Assembly: GCA_964441945.1 (NCBI GenBank)
Contig: CAYTWB010000002.1
Span: 62,001 to 126,000 of the forward strand
Length of the DNA: 64,000 nucleotides
DNA from: JADGQM01 sp964441945
GTDB lineage: Bacteria > Desulfobacterota > Syntrophobacteria > Syntrophobacterales > Syntrophobacteraceae
Direction: 5' to 3'
Part shown: positions 50,991 to 60,197 of the stretch, piece by piece
Layout of the letters: each line of letters begins with the position of its first letter
How positions within the stretch are numbered: position 1 is the stretch's first letter
Program-made: the position numbers and the translations under genes
Notes under the pieces: generated by a model
What the model was told of the DNA's origin: nothing
Database searches by the model: none
The model's input: the letters and a program-made list of their open reading frames with translations, nothing else

Positions 50991-52277
50991 ATGACGTTTC
51001 AAAAAGGTAAAGCAACCCCGGAATTTGAGAAGGCACTGGAGATCGGTCGCCCGCCCAATATCGTTCAACTCTTTCCGAACTCCAGGGCGTTGATTGTGAG
51101 CGGAAAGGTCATCGATCGAGCCATGATCGCAAAAGGAAAGGCGATGACGATTGCGGCGAACGGCCGAAACGGTTTCGTCATCCGCGGAACGCTTAGAGCG
51201 GCTCAACGGGCCAATGCCGCAGTGATCATCGAGATCGCCAAATCCGAGGGGGGTGCGAAAGCCTACTGTGCGTGCAGTCTATGGAACCTGGCGAGGCAGG
51301 TGGATGCGATCTGCAATGAACTGGGCATCACGGTACCCGTGGCCGTTCACGCCGATCATTACGGGATCCAGAGCGCCCGGGATGTGGAAGCGGCCAAAAC
51401 GGAAATCCCGTCCATGTTTGACGCGGGGATCACCTCCGTTGCCGTTGATGCCTCCCATCTGCCCGACGAAGAGAACCTCCTGGCCAATTTAGCGCTCAAT
51501 CCCTTCCTTCCCAAGTGGGCGGGATATGAAACGGAGGTTGGGGAGATCAAGGGAAAAGAAGGCCTGTCAACCGTTGACGAGGCGCTCTTCCTGATTCGGG
51601 GTCTGAATGCTTACAGCATTTTCCCCGACTGGATTGCACTCAACAACGGCACGACTCATGGCATCGAGGAGAGTGAGGCCGGCATACAGATACCCCTGAC
51701 CGTAGAGATCCATAACGCTTTGGCCCCGTACAAAGTATCGGGGGCCCAGCATGGTACCTCGGGCAATGATTCGAAACGGCTGAGAAGGATTGCCCAGGAA
51801 ACCCGAACCACCAAGGCCAATGTTGCCACGGCCCTGCAGATGCTCACATGGGGTGTGAAGGTTAATGAATACGGCAATGCCTACCTGGACGAAAACGGGG
51901 AATTCATCAAGGTGCCCGATCTGGGTGTGACGGATGAGCTGTGGGGCGAAATGGTGGCCTACGCCAAAGCGAACGGTCTGAAGAAGGGAGATTATAAGAA
52001 ACTGAACCTTCCTTTCGAAAACAAACTCAACGGTCTTCCCTCCAATGTGCGGGAGAGGATGGTCAGGTCCGTGGAAGATTTTGTCTTCGATCTGCTCACC
52101 AACGTGTTCAACGCACAGGAGACCGCTCCCCTGGCGGTCGAAGCCATTCTCCAGGCGGGTTCCTATGACCTGGGACCGAAAGCCGTCCGGATCGAAGACC
52201 CGGTTGAATGGACTGAGAGCCGAATCCGCGAGCGAGCCACCAAGACGGCAAAAGACGGCAAGAATTACGATGATTGA
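50991..52277 (+). CDS. Class II fructose-bisphosphate aldolase family protein
   Basis: A 428-residue metal-dependent aldolase. The zinc region is PVAVHADHYGIQSARDVE, with further family segments VGEIKGKEGLSTVDEA, LNNGTTHGI and VSGAQHGTSGNDSKRL. It is much longer than ordinary class II aldolases (about 300-350) because of an extended C-terminal part. CAGGAGA precedes ATG 50991. Clustered with an LsrF-like enzyme and a dehydrogenase, it may cleave a product of that pathway instead of fructose 1,6-bisphosphate. Confidence 0.82.
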   Translation: MTFQKGKATPEFEKALEIGRPPNIVQLFPNSRALIVSGKVIDRAMIAKGKAMTIAANGRNGFVIRGTLRAAQRANAAVIIEIAKSEGGAKAYCACSLWNLARQVDAICNELGITVPVAVHADHYGIQSARDVEAAKTEIPSMFDAGITSVAVDASHLPDEENLLANLALNPFLPKWAGYETEVGEIKGKEGLSTVDEALFLIRGLNAYSIFPDWIALNNGTTHGIEESEAGIQIPLTVEIHNALAPYKVSGAQHGTSGNDSKRLRRIAQETRTTKANVATALQMLTWGVKVNEYGNAYLDENGEFIKVPDLGVTDELWGEMVAYAKANGLKKGDYKKLNLPFENKLNGLPSNVRERMVRSVEDFVFDLLTNVFNAQETAPLAVEAILQAGSYDLGPKAVRIEDPVEWTESRIRERATKTAKDGKNYDD

Positions 52278-52307
52278 TCGGCTCCCTGCCATGAGGGGAA
52301 TAGACCC

Positions 52308-55300
52308 TTGAGTGCATTCGTTCATCTGCATGTTCATACCGAGTTCAGCCTGCTCGACGGAGCGATCCGTTTGCAGGACCTGATTCAAACCGCCCAAAGC
52401 TTCAGCATGCCTGCTGTCAGCATCACCGACCATGGCAGCATGTTTGGTGTGCTGGAGTTCTACGAGCTCTGCAAGAAGGCCGGGATCAAACCCATTTTGG
52501 GCTGTGAGGTCTATGTTGCGCCCAAGAGCCGGTTCGATCGTCATGGGAAAAGCGAAAGCGGAGGGAATGGGGATGAGGATCGAAATCACCACCTGGTGCT
52601 GCTGGCCAGGAACCATACCGGCTACAAGAACCTGATGGAGCTGGTGACGCTGGGGTATCTTGAGGGCTTTTATTACAAACCGAGGATCGACAAGGAGGTC
52701 CTGGCAAAATACCACGAAGGGCTCATCGGGCTTTCCGCCTGCCTCAAGGGGGAGGTGGCGGGGCTTCTCCTGCGCAACCAGGAACGGGCGGCACGCAAGG
52801 TGGCTCTCGAGTATGCCGACATTTTCGGGCCGGGCGGTTTCTATCTGGAGCTTCAGGCCAACGGGCTTCCCGATCAGGCCGTCGCCAACCGGGCACTCAT
52901 AGAGCTCGGTCGGGAACTCGCCCTGCCGCTTGTTGCCACCAACGACTGCCACTATCTGCGCAAAGGCGATGCCCGGGCTCATGAGATCCTTCTGTGCATC
53001 CAGACCGGTAAGACGATCCTGGATGATAAGCGGATGAAGTTTCACACGGACCAGTTGTATTTCAAATCCCCCGAAGAAATGCATCGGGAATTTGCCAATG
53101 TCCCGGAGGCCCTTCAAAACACCGCGGTCATCGCTGAGCAATGTGATCTGGAAATCGATCTGAAGACCCGTCATTTTCCGGTGTTCCCTCTCACATCCGG
53201 AGAAAGCCTCGAGGATTGTTTCGAACGCACGGTCCGTGAAGGATTCGAACGGCGCATGGCGGTCATTCGCGGAAAGCGGCCGGATTTCGGGGCGCGGGAG
53301 GAAGGCGAATATGGGAAACGGCTTCGCTATGAAGTGGAAGTCATTTCCAAGATGGGGTTTCCCGCCTATTTCCTGATTGTTGCCGATTTCATCAACTATG
53401 CCAAGGATCGCGGCATTCCGGTCGGCCCCGGCCGCGGTTCGGCTGCAGGAAGTCTCGTGGCCTTCGTCATGGGGATTACCGATCTCGACCCCATCGAGCA
53501 CGGTCTCATCTTTGAACGCTTCCTCAATGTGGAACGCGTCAGTCTGCCGGATATCGACGTGGACTTTTGCGTTCACGGGCGTGATGAGGTTTTCCATTAT
53601 GTGACCGAAAAATATGGAAAAGACCGGGTGGGACAGATCACGACCTTTGGCACCATGCAGGCCCGAGCGGTGATCCGGGATGTCGGCCGGGCCCTTGCCA
53701 TGCCTTACAACGATGTGGATCGAATCGCCAAGCTCATCCCGCCTTCACTGGGAATGACCCTGCAAAAGGCCTTCGAGCAGGAACCGCGGCTGCTGGAACA
53801 ACAGGAGGCTAATTCCCAGGTGAAAGAGCTCTTTGAGATTGCTCTGGCCCTGGAGGGGCTGACCCGCCACGCCTCGACGCACGCAGCCGGAGTGGTCATC
53901 GGCGACAAGCCGATCGTCGAATATATGCCGCTCTACCGGGGGCAGGACGGCGAGGTGGTCACCCAGTATCCCATGAAGTATGTCGAAAAGGCAGGACTGA
54001 TCAAATTCGACTTCCTGGGGCTCAGAAACCTCACGGTCATCAACAACGCCGTCGCACTCATTCGCAAGAACCACGGCGTTTCGCTCGACATCGACGATCT
54101 TCCCCTGGACGACCCGGATACGTATGCCTTGCTCTGTCGCGCCGACAGTACAGGGGTGTTTCAGCTGGAAAGCTCGGGGATGAGGGACATTCTGGTGCGG
54201 TCCCGGCCGGAGAACTTTTCCGACATTGTGGCCCTGCTCGCGCTATACCGCCCCGGTCCGCTGGAAAGCGGCATGGTGGAGAACTATATCCAGCGGAAGA
54301 ACGGTCAGGTCGAGGTGACCTATGATCTCGATGAGCTGGCGCCGATCCTGAAGCCGACCCATGGGGTGATTCTCTACCAGGAACAGGTCATGCAGATTGC
54401 CAGTGTCCTGGCCAACTTCAGTCTGGGGGATGCAGACATTCTGCGCCGGGCCATGGGCAAGAAGGACCCCGAGGAGATGAAAAACCAGCGGGACAGGTTT
54501 CTGGAGGGGGCCAGGCAGAACCGCATCGATCTGACGAAAGCGAACCACATTTTTGACCTCATGGAGAAATTCGCCGGGTATGGCTTCAACAAGTCGCACA
54601 GCGCGGCATACGCCCTCATCGCCTATCAGACCGCGTATCTCAAAGCCCATTTTCCCGTCGAATTCATGGCGGCCCTGCTCAATAGCTTCCTCAGCAACTC
54701 GGACCAGGTGGTTAAGCTCATCAATCAATGTCGGGAGAAATCGATCCGGATTCTGCCTCCGGATGTGAACGCCAGCGACCGGGATTTTGCGGTTGTCGGC
54801 GACTGCATTCGTTTTGGCCTCGCTGCGGTGAAGAACGTTGGTGAAGCGGCCGTTGAAGTGGTTCTCAAGAGCCGCGACGAAGAGGGGCCCTTCCTGTCGA
54901 TCCACGACTTTTGCCGGCGGGTTGACACCCAGAGAGTGAACCGGCGGGTCCTGGAGCAGCTCGTGAAGTGCGGCGCCTTCGATTCGATTCATTCCTCTCG
55001 GGCGCGGGTCCTGGCGGCATTGGACCAGGCCCTGGATGCGTCCCAGATCATGCAGCGCGACCGGCAATCGGGGCAGATCAATATGTTTAGCCTGCTGAAT
55101 GCCCGGAAGAAGACAACGGCTCAGCCTGAGCTTCCCGCTGCCCCGGATTGGGATGATCGAACAACCATCCAGTTTGAAAAGGAGACGCTCGGATTTTACA
55201 TATCCGGTCATCCTCTGGACTTCTATGCGGATCAGCTGGCCAGTGTCTGCTCCGCCGATACCCAGTCGGTCAAGGAAAAGCGGGAAGGGACCGAAGCGAC

Positions 55301-55817
55301 CCTTTGCGGCATGCTGACGGTCACCAAGGAACTGACTACCAGGAAGGGTGATCGCATGGCTTTCCTCGCCATCGAGGACAGGGAAGGGATACTGGAAGTT
55401 GTCTCGTTTTCGGATACCTTCGTCGCTGCTCAGGAACTCCTCACAAGGGATGAACCGCTGGTCGTCGTCGGTAAGGTGCAGCATGACGAAAAGGGGAGCA
55501 AGGTACTGGCCGAACGAATCATGACCCTGGAGGAAGCCCGTGTCCGGACTGTCGATTCCATCCGCATCCGTTTGACCACCGATCGGCTGGACCGGGACAG
55601 GCTGGCGAAGCTGCGTCATCTGCTCATGAATCATCCGGGAGAGAGCAGGGCCTTCCTTCATCTTACCGTCAGTGGAAAAGGTGAAGCGGTGATTGCGCTC
55701 GACTCCAAATACCAGGTGAAAGCAACCGGGGCCTTCCTCGAGGAAATAACGGGACAGTTCGGGGCGAATTGTGTCGAGGTATCCTATAAGACCAGCCCGC
55801 CGCAAACCTCAAACTGA
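52308..55817 (+). CDS. dnaE: DNA polymerase III alpha subunit
   Basis: The replicative polymerase, 1169 residues, normal for DnaE. The N-terminal PHP domain starts FVHLHVHTEFSLLDGAIR. The polymerase core includes GPGRGSAAGSLVAFVMG, the catalytic aspartates in LPDIDVDFC and YQEQVMQIASVLANFSLGDA. The helix-hairpin-helix and OB domain (about residues 990-1080, TLCGMLTVTKELTTRKGD) follow. The start is TTG 52308 behind GAGGGGAA; no ATG lies near. holC lies two genes downstream. Confidence 0.96.
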   Translation: MSAFVHLHVHTEFSLLDGAIRLQDLIQTAQSFSMPAVSITDHGSMFGVLEFYELCKKAGIKPILGCEVYVAPKSRFDRHGKSESGGNGDEDRNHHLVLLARNHTGYKNLMELVTLGYLEGFYYKPRIDKEVLAKYHEGLIGLSACLKGEVAGLLLRNQERAARKVALEYADIFGPGGFYLELQANGLPDQAVANRALIELGRELALPLVATNDCHYLRKGDARAHEILLCIQTGKTILDDKRMKFHTDQLYFKSPEEMHREFANVPEALQNTAVIAEQCDLEIDLKTRHFPVFPLTSGESLEDCFERTVREGFERRMAVIRGKRPDFGAREEGEYGKRLRYEVEVISKMGFPAYFLIVADFINYAKDRGIPVGPGRGSAAGSLVAFVMGITDLDPIEHGLIFERFLNVERVSLPDIDVDFCVHGRDEVFHYVTEKYGKDRVGQITTFGTMQARAVIRDVGRALAMPYNDVDRIAKLIPPSLGMTLQKAFEQEPRLLEQQEANSQVKELFEIALALEGLTRHASTHAAGVVIGDKPIVEYMPLYRGQDGEVVTQYPMKYVEKAGLIKFDFLGLRNLTVINNAVALIRKNHGVSLDIDDLPLDDPDTYALLCRADSTGVFQLESSGMRDILVRSRPENFSDIVALLALYRPGPLESGMVENYIQRKNGQVEVTYDLDELAPILKPTHGVILYQEQVMQIASVLANFSLGDADILRRAMGKKDPEEMKNQRDRFLEGARQNRIDLTKANHIFDLMEKFAGYGFNKSHSAAYALIAYQTAYLKAHFPVEFMAALLNSFLSNSDQVVKLINQCREKSIRILPPDVNASDRDFAVVGDCIRFGLAAVKNVGEAAVEVVLKSRDEEGPFLSIHDFCRRVDTQRVNRRVLEQLVKCGAFDSIHSSRARVLAALDQALDASQIMQRDRQSGQINMFSLLNARKKTTAQPELPAAPDWDDRTTIQFEKETLGFYISGHPLDFYADQLASVCSADTQSVKEKREGTEATLCGMLTVTKELTTRKGDRMAFLAIEDREGILEVVSFSDTFVAAQELLTRDEPLVVVGKVQHDEKGSKVLAERIMTLEEARVRTVDSIRIRLTTDRLDRDRLAKLRHLLMNHPGESRAFLHLTVSGKGEAVIALDSKYQVKATGAFLEEITGQFGANCVEVSYKTSPPQTSN

Positions 55818-55848
55818 TATAGCGCTCTCTAAGGAGGACTCCTTCGTT

Positions 55849-56190
55849 ATGATAAAGAAATACCAGTTCGGCAGCATGACCGTAGGGGAAAGCGAACACC
55901 GGAATGATCTCAAGATTGTCGATGGAGAAGTGGTTGCGTCCTGGTGGCGCAGAGAGGGCCACATGGTGAGCGAGGAGGATGTTGACGACATTCTGGCTGC
56001 CAGGCCCGAGACCCTGGTGGTTGGAATGGGAGAGCCGGGCCTGATGCAGGTTTCGGCCTCCCTGCGAGCCGCTCTGGCGACGGCTCACATTCAGTTGATC
56101 GAGGAACCCACGGCACAAGCGGCTGCAACATTCAACCGCCTGACCGGGAGCGGCAGAAGAGTTGCCGGCGCCTTTCATCTGACCTGCTGA
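55849..56190 (+). CDS. MTH938/NDUFAF3-like (DUF498) protein
   Basis: A 113-residue small alpha/beta protein: FGSMTVGESEHRNDLKIVDG, VASWWRREGHMVSEEDV, ETLVVGMGEPGLMQVS and a C-terminal EEPTAQAAATFNRLTG. The family is broadly distributed; the eukaryotic member helps assemble respiratory complex I, but the bacterial role is unknown. AAGGAGG stands 14 bases before ATG 55849, a rather long spacing. It lies between dnaE and holC. Confidence 0.85.
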   Translation: MIKKYQFGSMTVGESEHRNDLKIVDGEVVASWWRREGHMVSEEDVDDILAARPETLVVGMGEPGLMQVSASLRAALATAHIQLIEEPTAQAAATFNRLTGSGRRVAGAFHLTC

Positions 56191-56196
56191 CCGACC

Positions 56197-56664
56197 ATGC
56201 CTCAGACGATCGTTTTTTTTGTCGAAACCAGGACCGACGAACAATCGGTTGCTCTATGCCGGTGGGTGGACCACTTCTACGAACAGGGGAAACGGGTTCA
56301 GGTCGTTGCGAGCTCCTCCGTCGCAGCCCAGCATCTCGATCAGCTCATGTGGACATTTGCTCAGGGCAGCTTCATCCCTCACCGTATCGGATCATCCGGT
56401 CAGCCGGGTCTCGCTGTTGAACCGGTGATCATCACCGTGGGTGAGGCCCCGGTGAAGGGAGCCGCCGTCGTCCTATCCGACGGACCGCTCAGTCTCGATT
56501 TCATGCAGGGTTTTGACACGGTGGTGCACTTTGTCCTCCTGGACGATGCGGAAAAGCGGCTGAACAGCCGGTCGCTTTGGCAGGCAGCGCGGGAAAGGGG
56601 GATACAGGTCAACCACATTGCCTATGTATCCAAAGGCAGAGTATTTCCATCCATACCAAAGTGA
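56197..56664 (+). CDS. holC: DNA polymerase III chi subunit
   Basis: A 155-residue clamp-loader accessory protein linking polymerase III to single-strand-binding protein. Family features: VFFVETRTDEQSVALCRWVD, YEQGKRVQVVA, LDQLMWTFAQGSFIPHR and VVLSDGPLSLDFMQGF. The gene begins 6 bp after the DUF498 gene. No holD is seen. Confidence 0.9.
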   Translation: MPQTIVFFVETRTDEQSVALCRWVDHFYEQGKRVQVVASSSVAAQHLDQLMWTFAQGSFIPHRIGSSGQPGLAVEPVIITVGEAPVKGAAVVLSDGPLSLDFMQGFDTVVHFVLLDDAEKRLNSRSLWQAARERGIQVNHIAYVSKGRVFPSIPK

Positions 56665-56725
56665 GCTTTCCCGATTAGAGTGAAATGAGGGTTGTGACAT
56701 ATTTTACAATGGGATGGGAAAGCGC

Positions 56726-56753
56726 TTGACAAGCCTTCCCAAACCATTAGAAT
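56726..56753 (+). promoter_or_regulatory. Strong sigma-70 promoter of the acyl-CoA carboxyltransferase gene
   Basis: TTGACA (56726-56731), a 16-bp spacer, TAGAAT (56748-56753). Both hexamers and the spacing are identical to the ncRNA promoter at 42752, suggesting high expression. Confidence 0.8.
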
Positions 56754-56822
56754 GGGCAGGACTCAGTAGAGTGGAAGCCAACTAGCAATATATCAAAGTC
56801 TTGGAACGGAGGAGAAGCGGAG

Positions 56823-58376
56823 ATGGGAATTGTTGCTGATAAGATTCAGGAATTGCGCGAGCGAGAAGCAAAAATGAAGCAAATGGGTGGGCCCAAAGCC
56901 GTAGCACAGCAGCTCGAGCGTGGCAAGATGACCGCAAGGGCGCGGCTGGACCTGTTTTTCGACCCTGGTACCTTCCGTGAAATAGACATGTTCGTAAAGC
57001 ACAGAGGGACCCTGTTTGGCATTGACAAGGTCGACATTCCTGCGGACGGTGTTATCACCGGTTTTGGGAATGTGAACGGCCGCGTGGTGTTTGCCTTTGC
57101 GCAAGATTTCACGGCGCGGGCGGGCAGCCTCGGTGAAATGCATGCCAAGAAGATCTGCAAGGTCATGGACATGGCCCTGAGGGCCGGGAAGCCGTTTGTC
57201 GGCTTCAACGACTCGGGCGGAGCGCGTATCCAGGAGGGAGTCGATTCCCTGTCCGGTTACGGTCAGATCTTCTATCGCAATGCCATTGCCTCGGGGGTCA
57301 TTCCTCAGATTTCTGCGATCATGGGCCCCTGCGCCGGGGGTGCGGTCTATTCGCCGGCAATGACTGACTATATCTTCATGACCAAGCTTTCCAGCTACAT
57401 GTTCATCACCGGTCCCGATGTCATCAGGGCCGTGCTCGGCGAAGTGATCACCCAGGAAGAGCTGGGCGGCGCCATGGCCCACGCAACCAAGAGCGGCGTA
57501 ACGCATTTTGCCTGTGATAGCGATGCCGACGCAATCGACCAGATCAAGAAACTGCTCAGCTACTATCCGGACAACAACATGGAAGATCCTCCCTATGTGG
57601 CACCCACGGATGACCCGAATCGGCTCTGCCCTGAGCTGGAAACGATCATTCCCGAGAACCCCATGGGCGCCTATGATATGAGGGATGTCATTCGATCGAT
57701 CGTGGATGACGGCGACTTTTTCGAGATTCATGAGCACTATGCGACAAACATCATTGTGGGGCATGCCCGGTTGAACGGCAAGAGCATCGGTATCATTGCC
57801 AACCAGCCCAAGGTCATGGCCGGCTGTCTGGACTGCGATTCGTCCGACAAGGCCACGCGATTCATCCGCTGCTGCGATGCCTTCAACATCCCGATGTTGA
57901 CCATTCCGGATGTTCCGGGTTATCTGCCGGGTACCCAGCAGGAATGGGGCGGCATCATTCGCCACGGCGCCAAGCTGCTGTGGTGCTACTCCGAAGCCAC
58001 CGTACCGAAGGTCACCCTGATGACCCGCAAGGACTATGGTGGATCCTACCTGGCGATGTGTGCCAAGGACCTTGGTGCCGACATCTCCCTGGCCTGGCCG
58101 ACTGCGGAAATCGCGGTTATGGGGGCCGAGGGCGCCGCGAACGTCATCTTCCGGAAAGAGATCGCCGGTGCTCCGGATCCTGTGGCCAAGCGCCAGGAGG
58201 TCATGGACAACTACAAGAAGAACCTCTACAATCCTTACATTGCGGCGTCCCGCGGGTATATTGACGGAGTCATCTATCCGTCGGAAACGCGCAAGGTCCT
58301 GATCGAATGCTTTGAAATGCTTGCAGGCAAACGTCAGGCCCTGCCGCCCAAGAAACATGGCAACATTCCTCAGTAA
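56823..58376 (+). CDS. Acyl-CoA carboxylase carboxyltransferase subunit (propionyl/methylmalonyl-CoA type)
   Basis: A 517-residue crotonase-fold carboxyltransferase that moves CO2 between biotin and an acyl-CoA. It shows GKMTARARLDLFFDPGTF, FNDSGGARIQEGVDSL, IMGPCAGGAVYSPAMTDY, the second oxyanion region DVPGYLPGTQQEWGGIIRHG and AVMGAEGAANVIF. Length and phrasing fit propionyl-CoA carboxylase beta, methylmalonyl-CoA decarboxylase alpha or the transcarboxylase 12S subunit, which sequence alone does not separate. GGAGGAGAAGCGGAG precedes the ATG. No biotin carrier gene is adjacent. A strong promoter and terminator isolate it as a single-gene unit. Confidence 0.92.
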   Translation: MGIVADKIQELREREAKMKQMGGPKAVAQQLERGKMTARARLDLFFDPGTFREIDMFVKHRGTLFGIDKVDIPADGVITGFGNVNGRVVFAFAQDFTARAGSLGEMHAKKICKVMDMALRAGKPFVGFNDSGGARIQEGVDSLSGYGQIFYRNAIASGVIPQISAIMGPCAGGAVYSPAMTDYIFMTKLSSYMFITGPDVIRAVLGEVITQEELGGAMAHATKSGVTHFACDSDADAIDQIKKLLSYYPDNNMEDPPYVAPTDDPNRLCPELETIIPENPMGAYDMRDVIRSIVDDGDFFEIHEHYATNIIVGHARLNGKSIGIIANQPKVMAGCLDCDSSDKATRFIRCCDAFNIPMLTIPDVPGYLPGTQQEWGGIIRHGAKLLWCYSEATVPKVTLMTRKDYGGSYLAMCAKDLGADISLAWPTAEIAVMGAEGAANVIFRKEIAGAPDPVAKRQEVMDNYKKNLYNPYIAASRGYIDGVIYPSETRKVLIECFEMLAGKRQALPPKKHGNIPQ

Positions 58377-58487
58377 GGAAGGGTGCCGGAGAGCGAAAGC
58401 TTGATATAGCTGGGATCAACCAGGCTGCTGAGTTTCCAAACCCAGATCTCTGCTATCCCATGAATTGAGATGATTTGATCTCGTTAC

Positions 58488-58537
58488 AAAAAGCCCGTTT
58501 TTTCATCTGTTGAAAAAGCGGGCTTTGTTTTTTTATC
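58488..58537 (+). terminator. Intrinsic terminator after the carboxyltransferase gene
   Basis: AAAGCCCGTTTTTTCA pairs with TGAAAAAGCGGGCTTT (one G-T) around a TCTGT loop, followed by GTTTTTTT. The amidohydrolase start lies just downstream. Confidence 0.88.
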
Positions 58538-58549
58538 GGGGTGAGGCAA

Positions 58550-59728
58550 ATGGCTACGATGCAATCAACGCCTTTTCATGACTGGCTGGTTCAGCTCCGC
58601 CGGCATTTTCACCAGTTCCCCGAACTGGCCTACAGGGAAGAGCGGACTGCCGCAAAAATCGTTGAGGTGCTCCAGGACTATGGGGTGCCGGTCATGGACA
58701 AAATTGGAGGGACAGGGGTGATCGCCTCTCTCTGTGCTCAGAGGGGCGGGCCGACCGTGGCGATGAGGGCCGACATGGATGCCCTGCCCCTTGAGGAACT
58801 AAACGATGTCTCCTACCGGTCCAGGCATGGGGGGGTCATGCATGCCTGCGGCCACGATGCGCACACTGCGATCATGCTGGGGGTTGTGCGGCATCTTGTC
58901 GAGACGGGATGGCCGGAAAAGGGTGCGGGAAAAATCCTTTTCATATTTCAGCCCGCCGAGGAGGGGGGGGCAGGAGCGCGGGCGATGCTTGAAAGCGGGG
59001 TCCTGGATTCCGAGCGGATTGCGGCCATCTTTGCCGGGCATGTCCAGCCGGAGCTGCCTGTTGGCCGGATTGGGTTCTCTCCCGATGTCAGCAACGCCGC
59101 ATCGGAAACGATCGATATTCGACTGACCGGCAAGGGAGGGCACGGCGCCCAGCCGCATCACTGCATCGACCCGATCGTAGCCGGTGCCTCTCTGGTCACT
59201 CAGCTTCAGAGCATCATCAGCCGCTGCATTGCACCGGTTGAGAGCGCGGTGCTGACCATCGGGAGTTTTCACGCCGGAACCGCCCGCAACATAATCCCCG
59301 AGGAAGCCTTTCTGGAGGGGACCCTGCGCACCATAAACTCCAGGGTTCGGGAAGAGGTGCTCGGCCGTCTCGGGGAAATGGTCAAAGGCCTTGAAGCGGC
59401 CTACCGGGTCGGGGTGTCGCTGAAGACCTCAGTCGGCTATCCGTTGCTGGTCAACGATGCAAATCTGGTCCACTTCGTAGAAGAGCAGGTCGCGGAGGTC
59501 CTGGGAGAGAGCTGTGTCCATCGGGGAGGGCCTCGAATGGGTTCCGAGGATTTCGCATTCTTTGCGCAGAAGTTCCCCGGGATTTTGATCCGGCTTGGGT
59601 GCAGCGACCCGGAGAAAGAAGAAATCCAGGGGCTGCATTCCCCATACTTCGACCTGGATGAAAGAGTGCTGGACGTAGGCGTGCGGCTCTTCAGCCACCT
59701 TTTGACCCGGTATGCGGCTCGTGCCTGA
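58550..59728 (+). CDS. M20 family amidohydrolase (peptidase M20D type)
   Basis: A 392-residue metal-dependent amidohydrolase, likely hydrolysing N-acyl amino acids or similar amides. Metal residues are visible in MRADMDALPLEE, HACGHDAHTAIML, FQPAEEGGAGAR and the C-terminal MGSEDFAFFAQK. A dimerisation domain (GKGGHGAQPHHCIDPIV) is inserted. ATG 58550 has GGGGTGAGG nearby; GTG 58541 and ATG 58559 are alternatives. The gene starts only 12 bp after a strong terminator, so it needs read-through or an unseen promoter. Confidence 0.92.
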   Translation: MATMQSTPFHDWLVQLRRHFHQFPELAYREERTAAKIVEVLQDYGVPVMDKIGGTGVIASLCAQRGGPTVAMRADMDALPLEELNDVSYRSRHGGVMHACGHDAHTAIMLGVVRHLVETGWPEKGAGKILFIFQPAEEGGAGARAMLESGVLDSERIAAIFAGHVQPELPVGRIGFSPDVSNAASETIDIRLTGKGGHGAQPHHCIDPIVAGASLVTQLQSIISRCIAPVESAVLTIGSFHAGTARNIIPEEAFLEGTLRTINSRVREEVLGRLGEMVKGLEAAYRVGVSLKTSVGYPLLVNDANLVHFVEEQVAEVLGESCVHRGGPRMGSEDFAFFAQKFPGILIRLGCSDPEKEEIQGLHSPYFDLDERVLDVGVRLFSHLLTRYAARA

Positions 59729-59804
59729 CGGACTTCCGATGCGGGAAGCATCTTTGCCGCTGAACAAACACCTATACTCCCCACGGGTCAAAAATGGACT
59801 TGGC

Positions 59805-60178
59805 AACTATCTCAGTACCCGTTCACACCGTTACCCCGGCGAAGGCCCATGCGCGTCAACTTAAGGATTTTCCGTGTGGTCCCAAATGGTTACAAAACCG
59901 GGAAGACCCCCGAACGTCATTCCGGCATGTTTCTGGCCGGAATACAGATCCTTGAGAGTCTTCTGGATCCCGGCCAAAGCCTGTCCCGGCAGGCATCAGG
60001 CCGGGAGCCTGCCGGGGTGACGATGCGTGTTTGCAGCCGGAACCCAAAGTATTCGCAAATACACTCGAATACTCTTACGTTGACGCGCATGGGCAAAGGC
60101 CGGGATCCAGAACTTTAAAGAAACCTGGATTCCGGCTTTCTTTCGTCGGTTGACGTTCAACGGCCTTTGTGCCATGCC
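59805..60178. mobile_element. Third copy of the 133-bp element family, interrupted
   Basis: The left end AACTATCTCAG and the following CACACCGTTACCCCGGCGAAGGCC match the element family. The sequence then breaks at 59847 and resumes at 60092 with CCGGGATCCAGAAC and later GACGTTCAACGGCCTTTGTG. The right terminal repeat is lost. Confidence 0.65.
59848..60091. mobile_element. 244-bp nested insertion with 13-bp terminal inverted repeats
   Basis: The ends are the perfect inverted repeats CATGCGCGTCAAC (59848-59860) and GTTGACGCGCATG (60079-60091). It is flanked by GGCGAAGGCC and GGCAAAGGCC, a probable 10-bp target duplication with one change. The interior has further hairpins (GAACGTCATTCCGGC, CCTGCCGGGG) and no coding frame, so it is non-autonomous. 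Confidence 0.7.
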
Positions 60179-60197
60179 GATCCGGTTCATGCAGTAG

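Noticed and set aside
51567..53597. Very long antisense frame (676 codons)
   Set aside because: It lies opposite the aldolase and dnaE genes, whose products are clearly recognisable. GC-rich codon use gives long antisense frames.
56793..58358. Antisense frame of 521 codons
   Set aside because: It mirrors the acyl-CoA carboxyltransferase gene, which is certain on the plus strand; there is no ribosome site.
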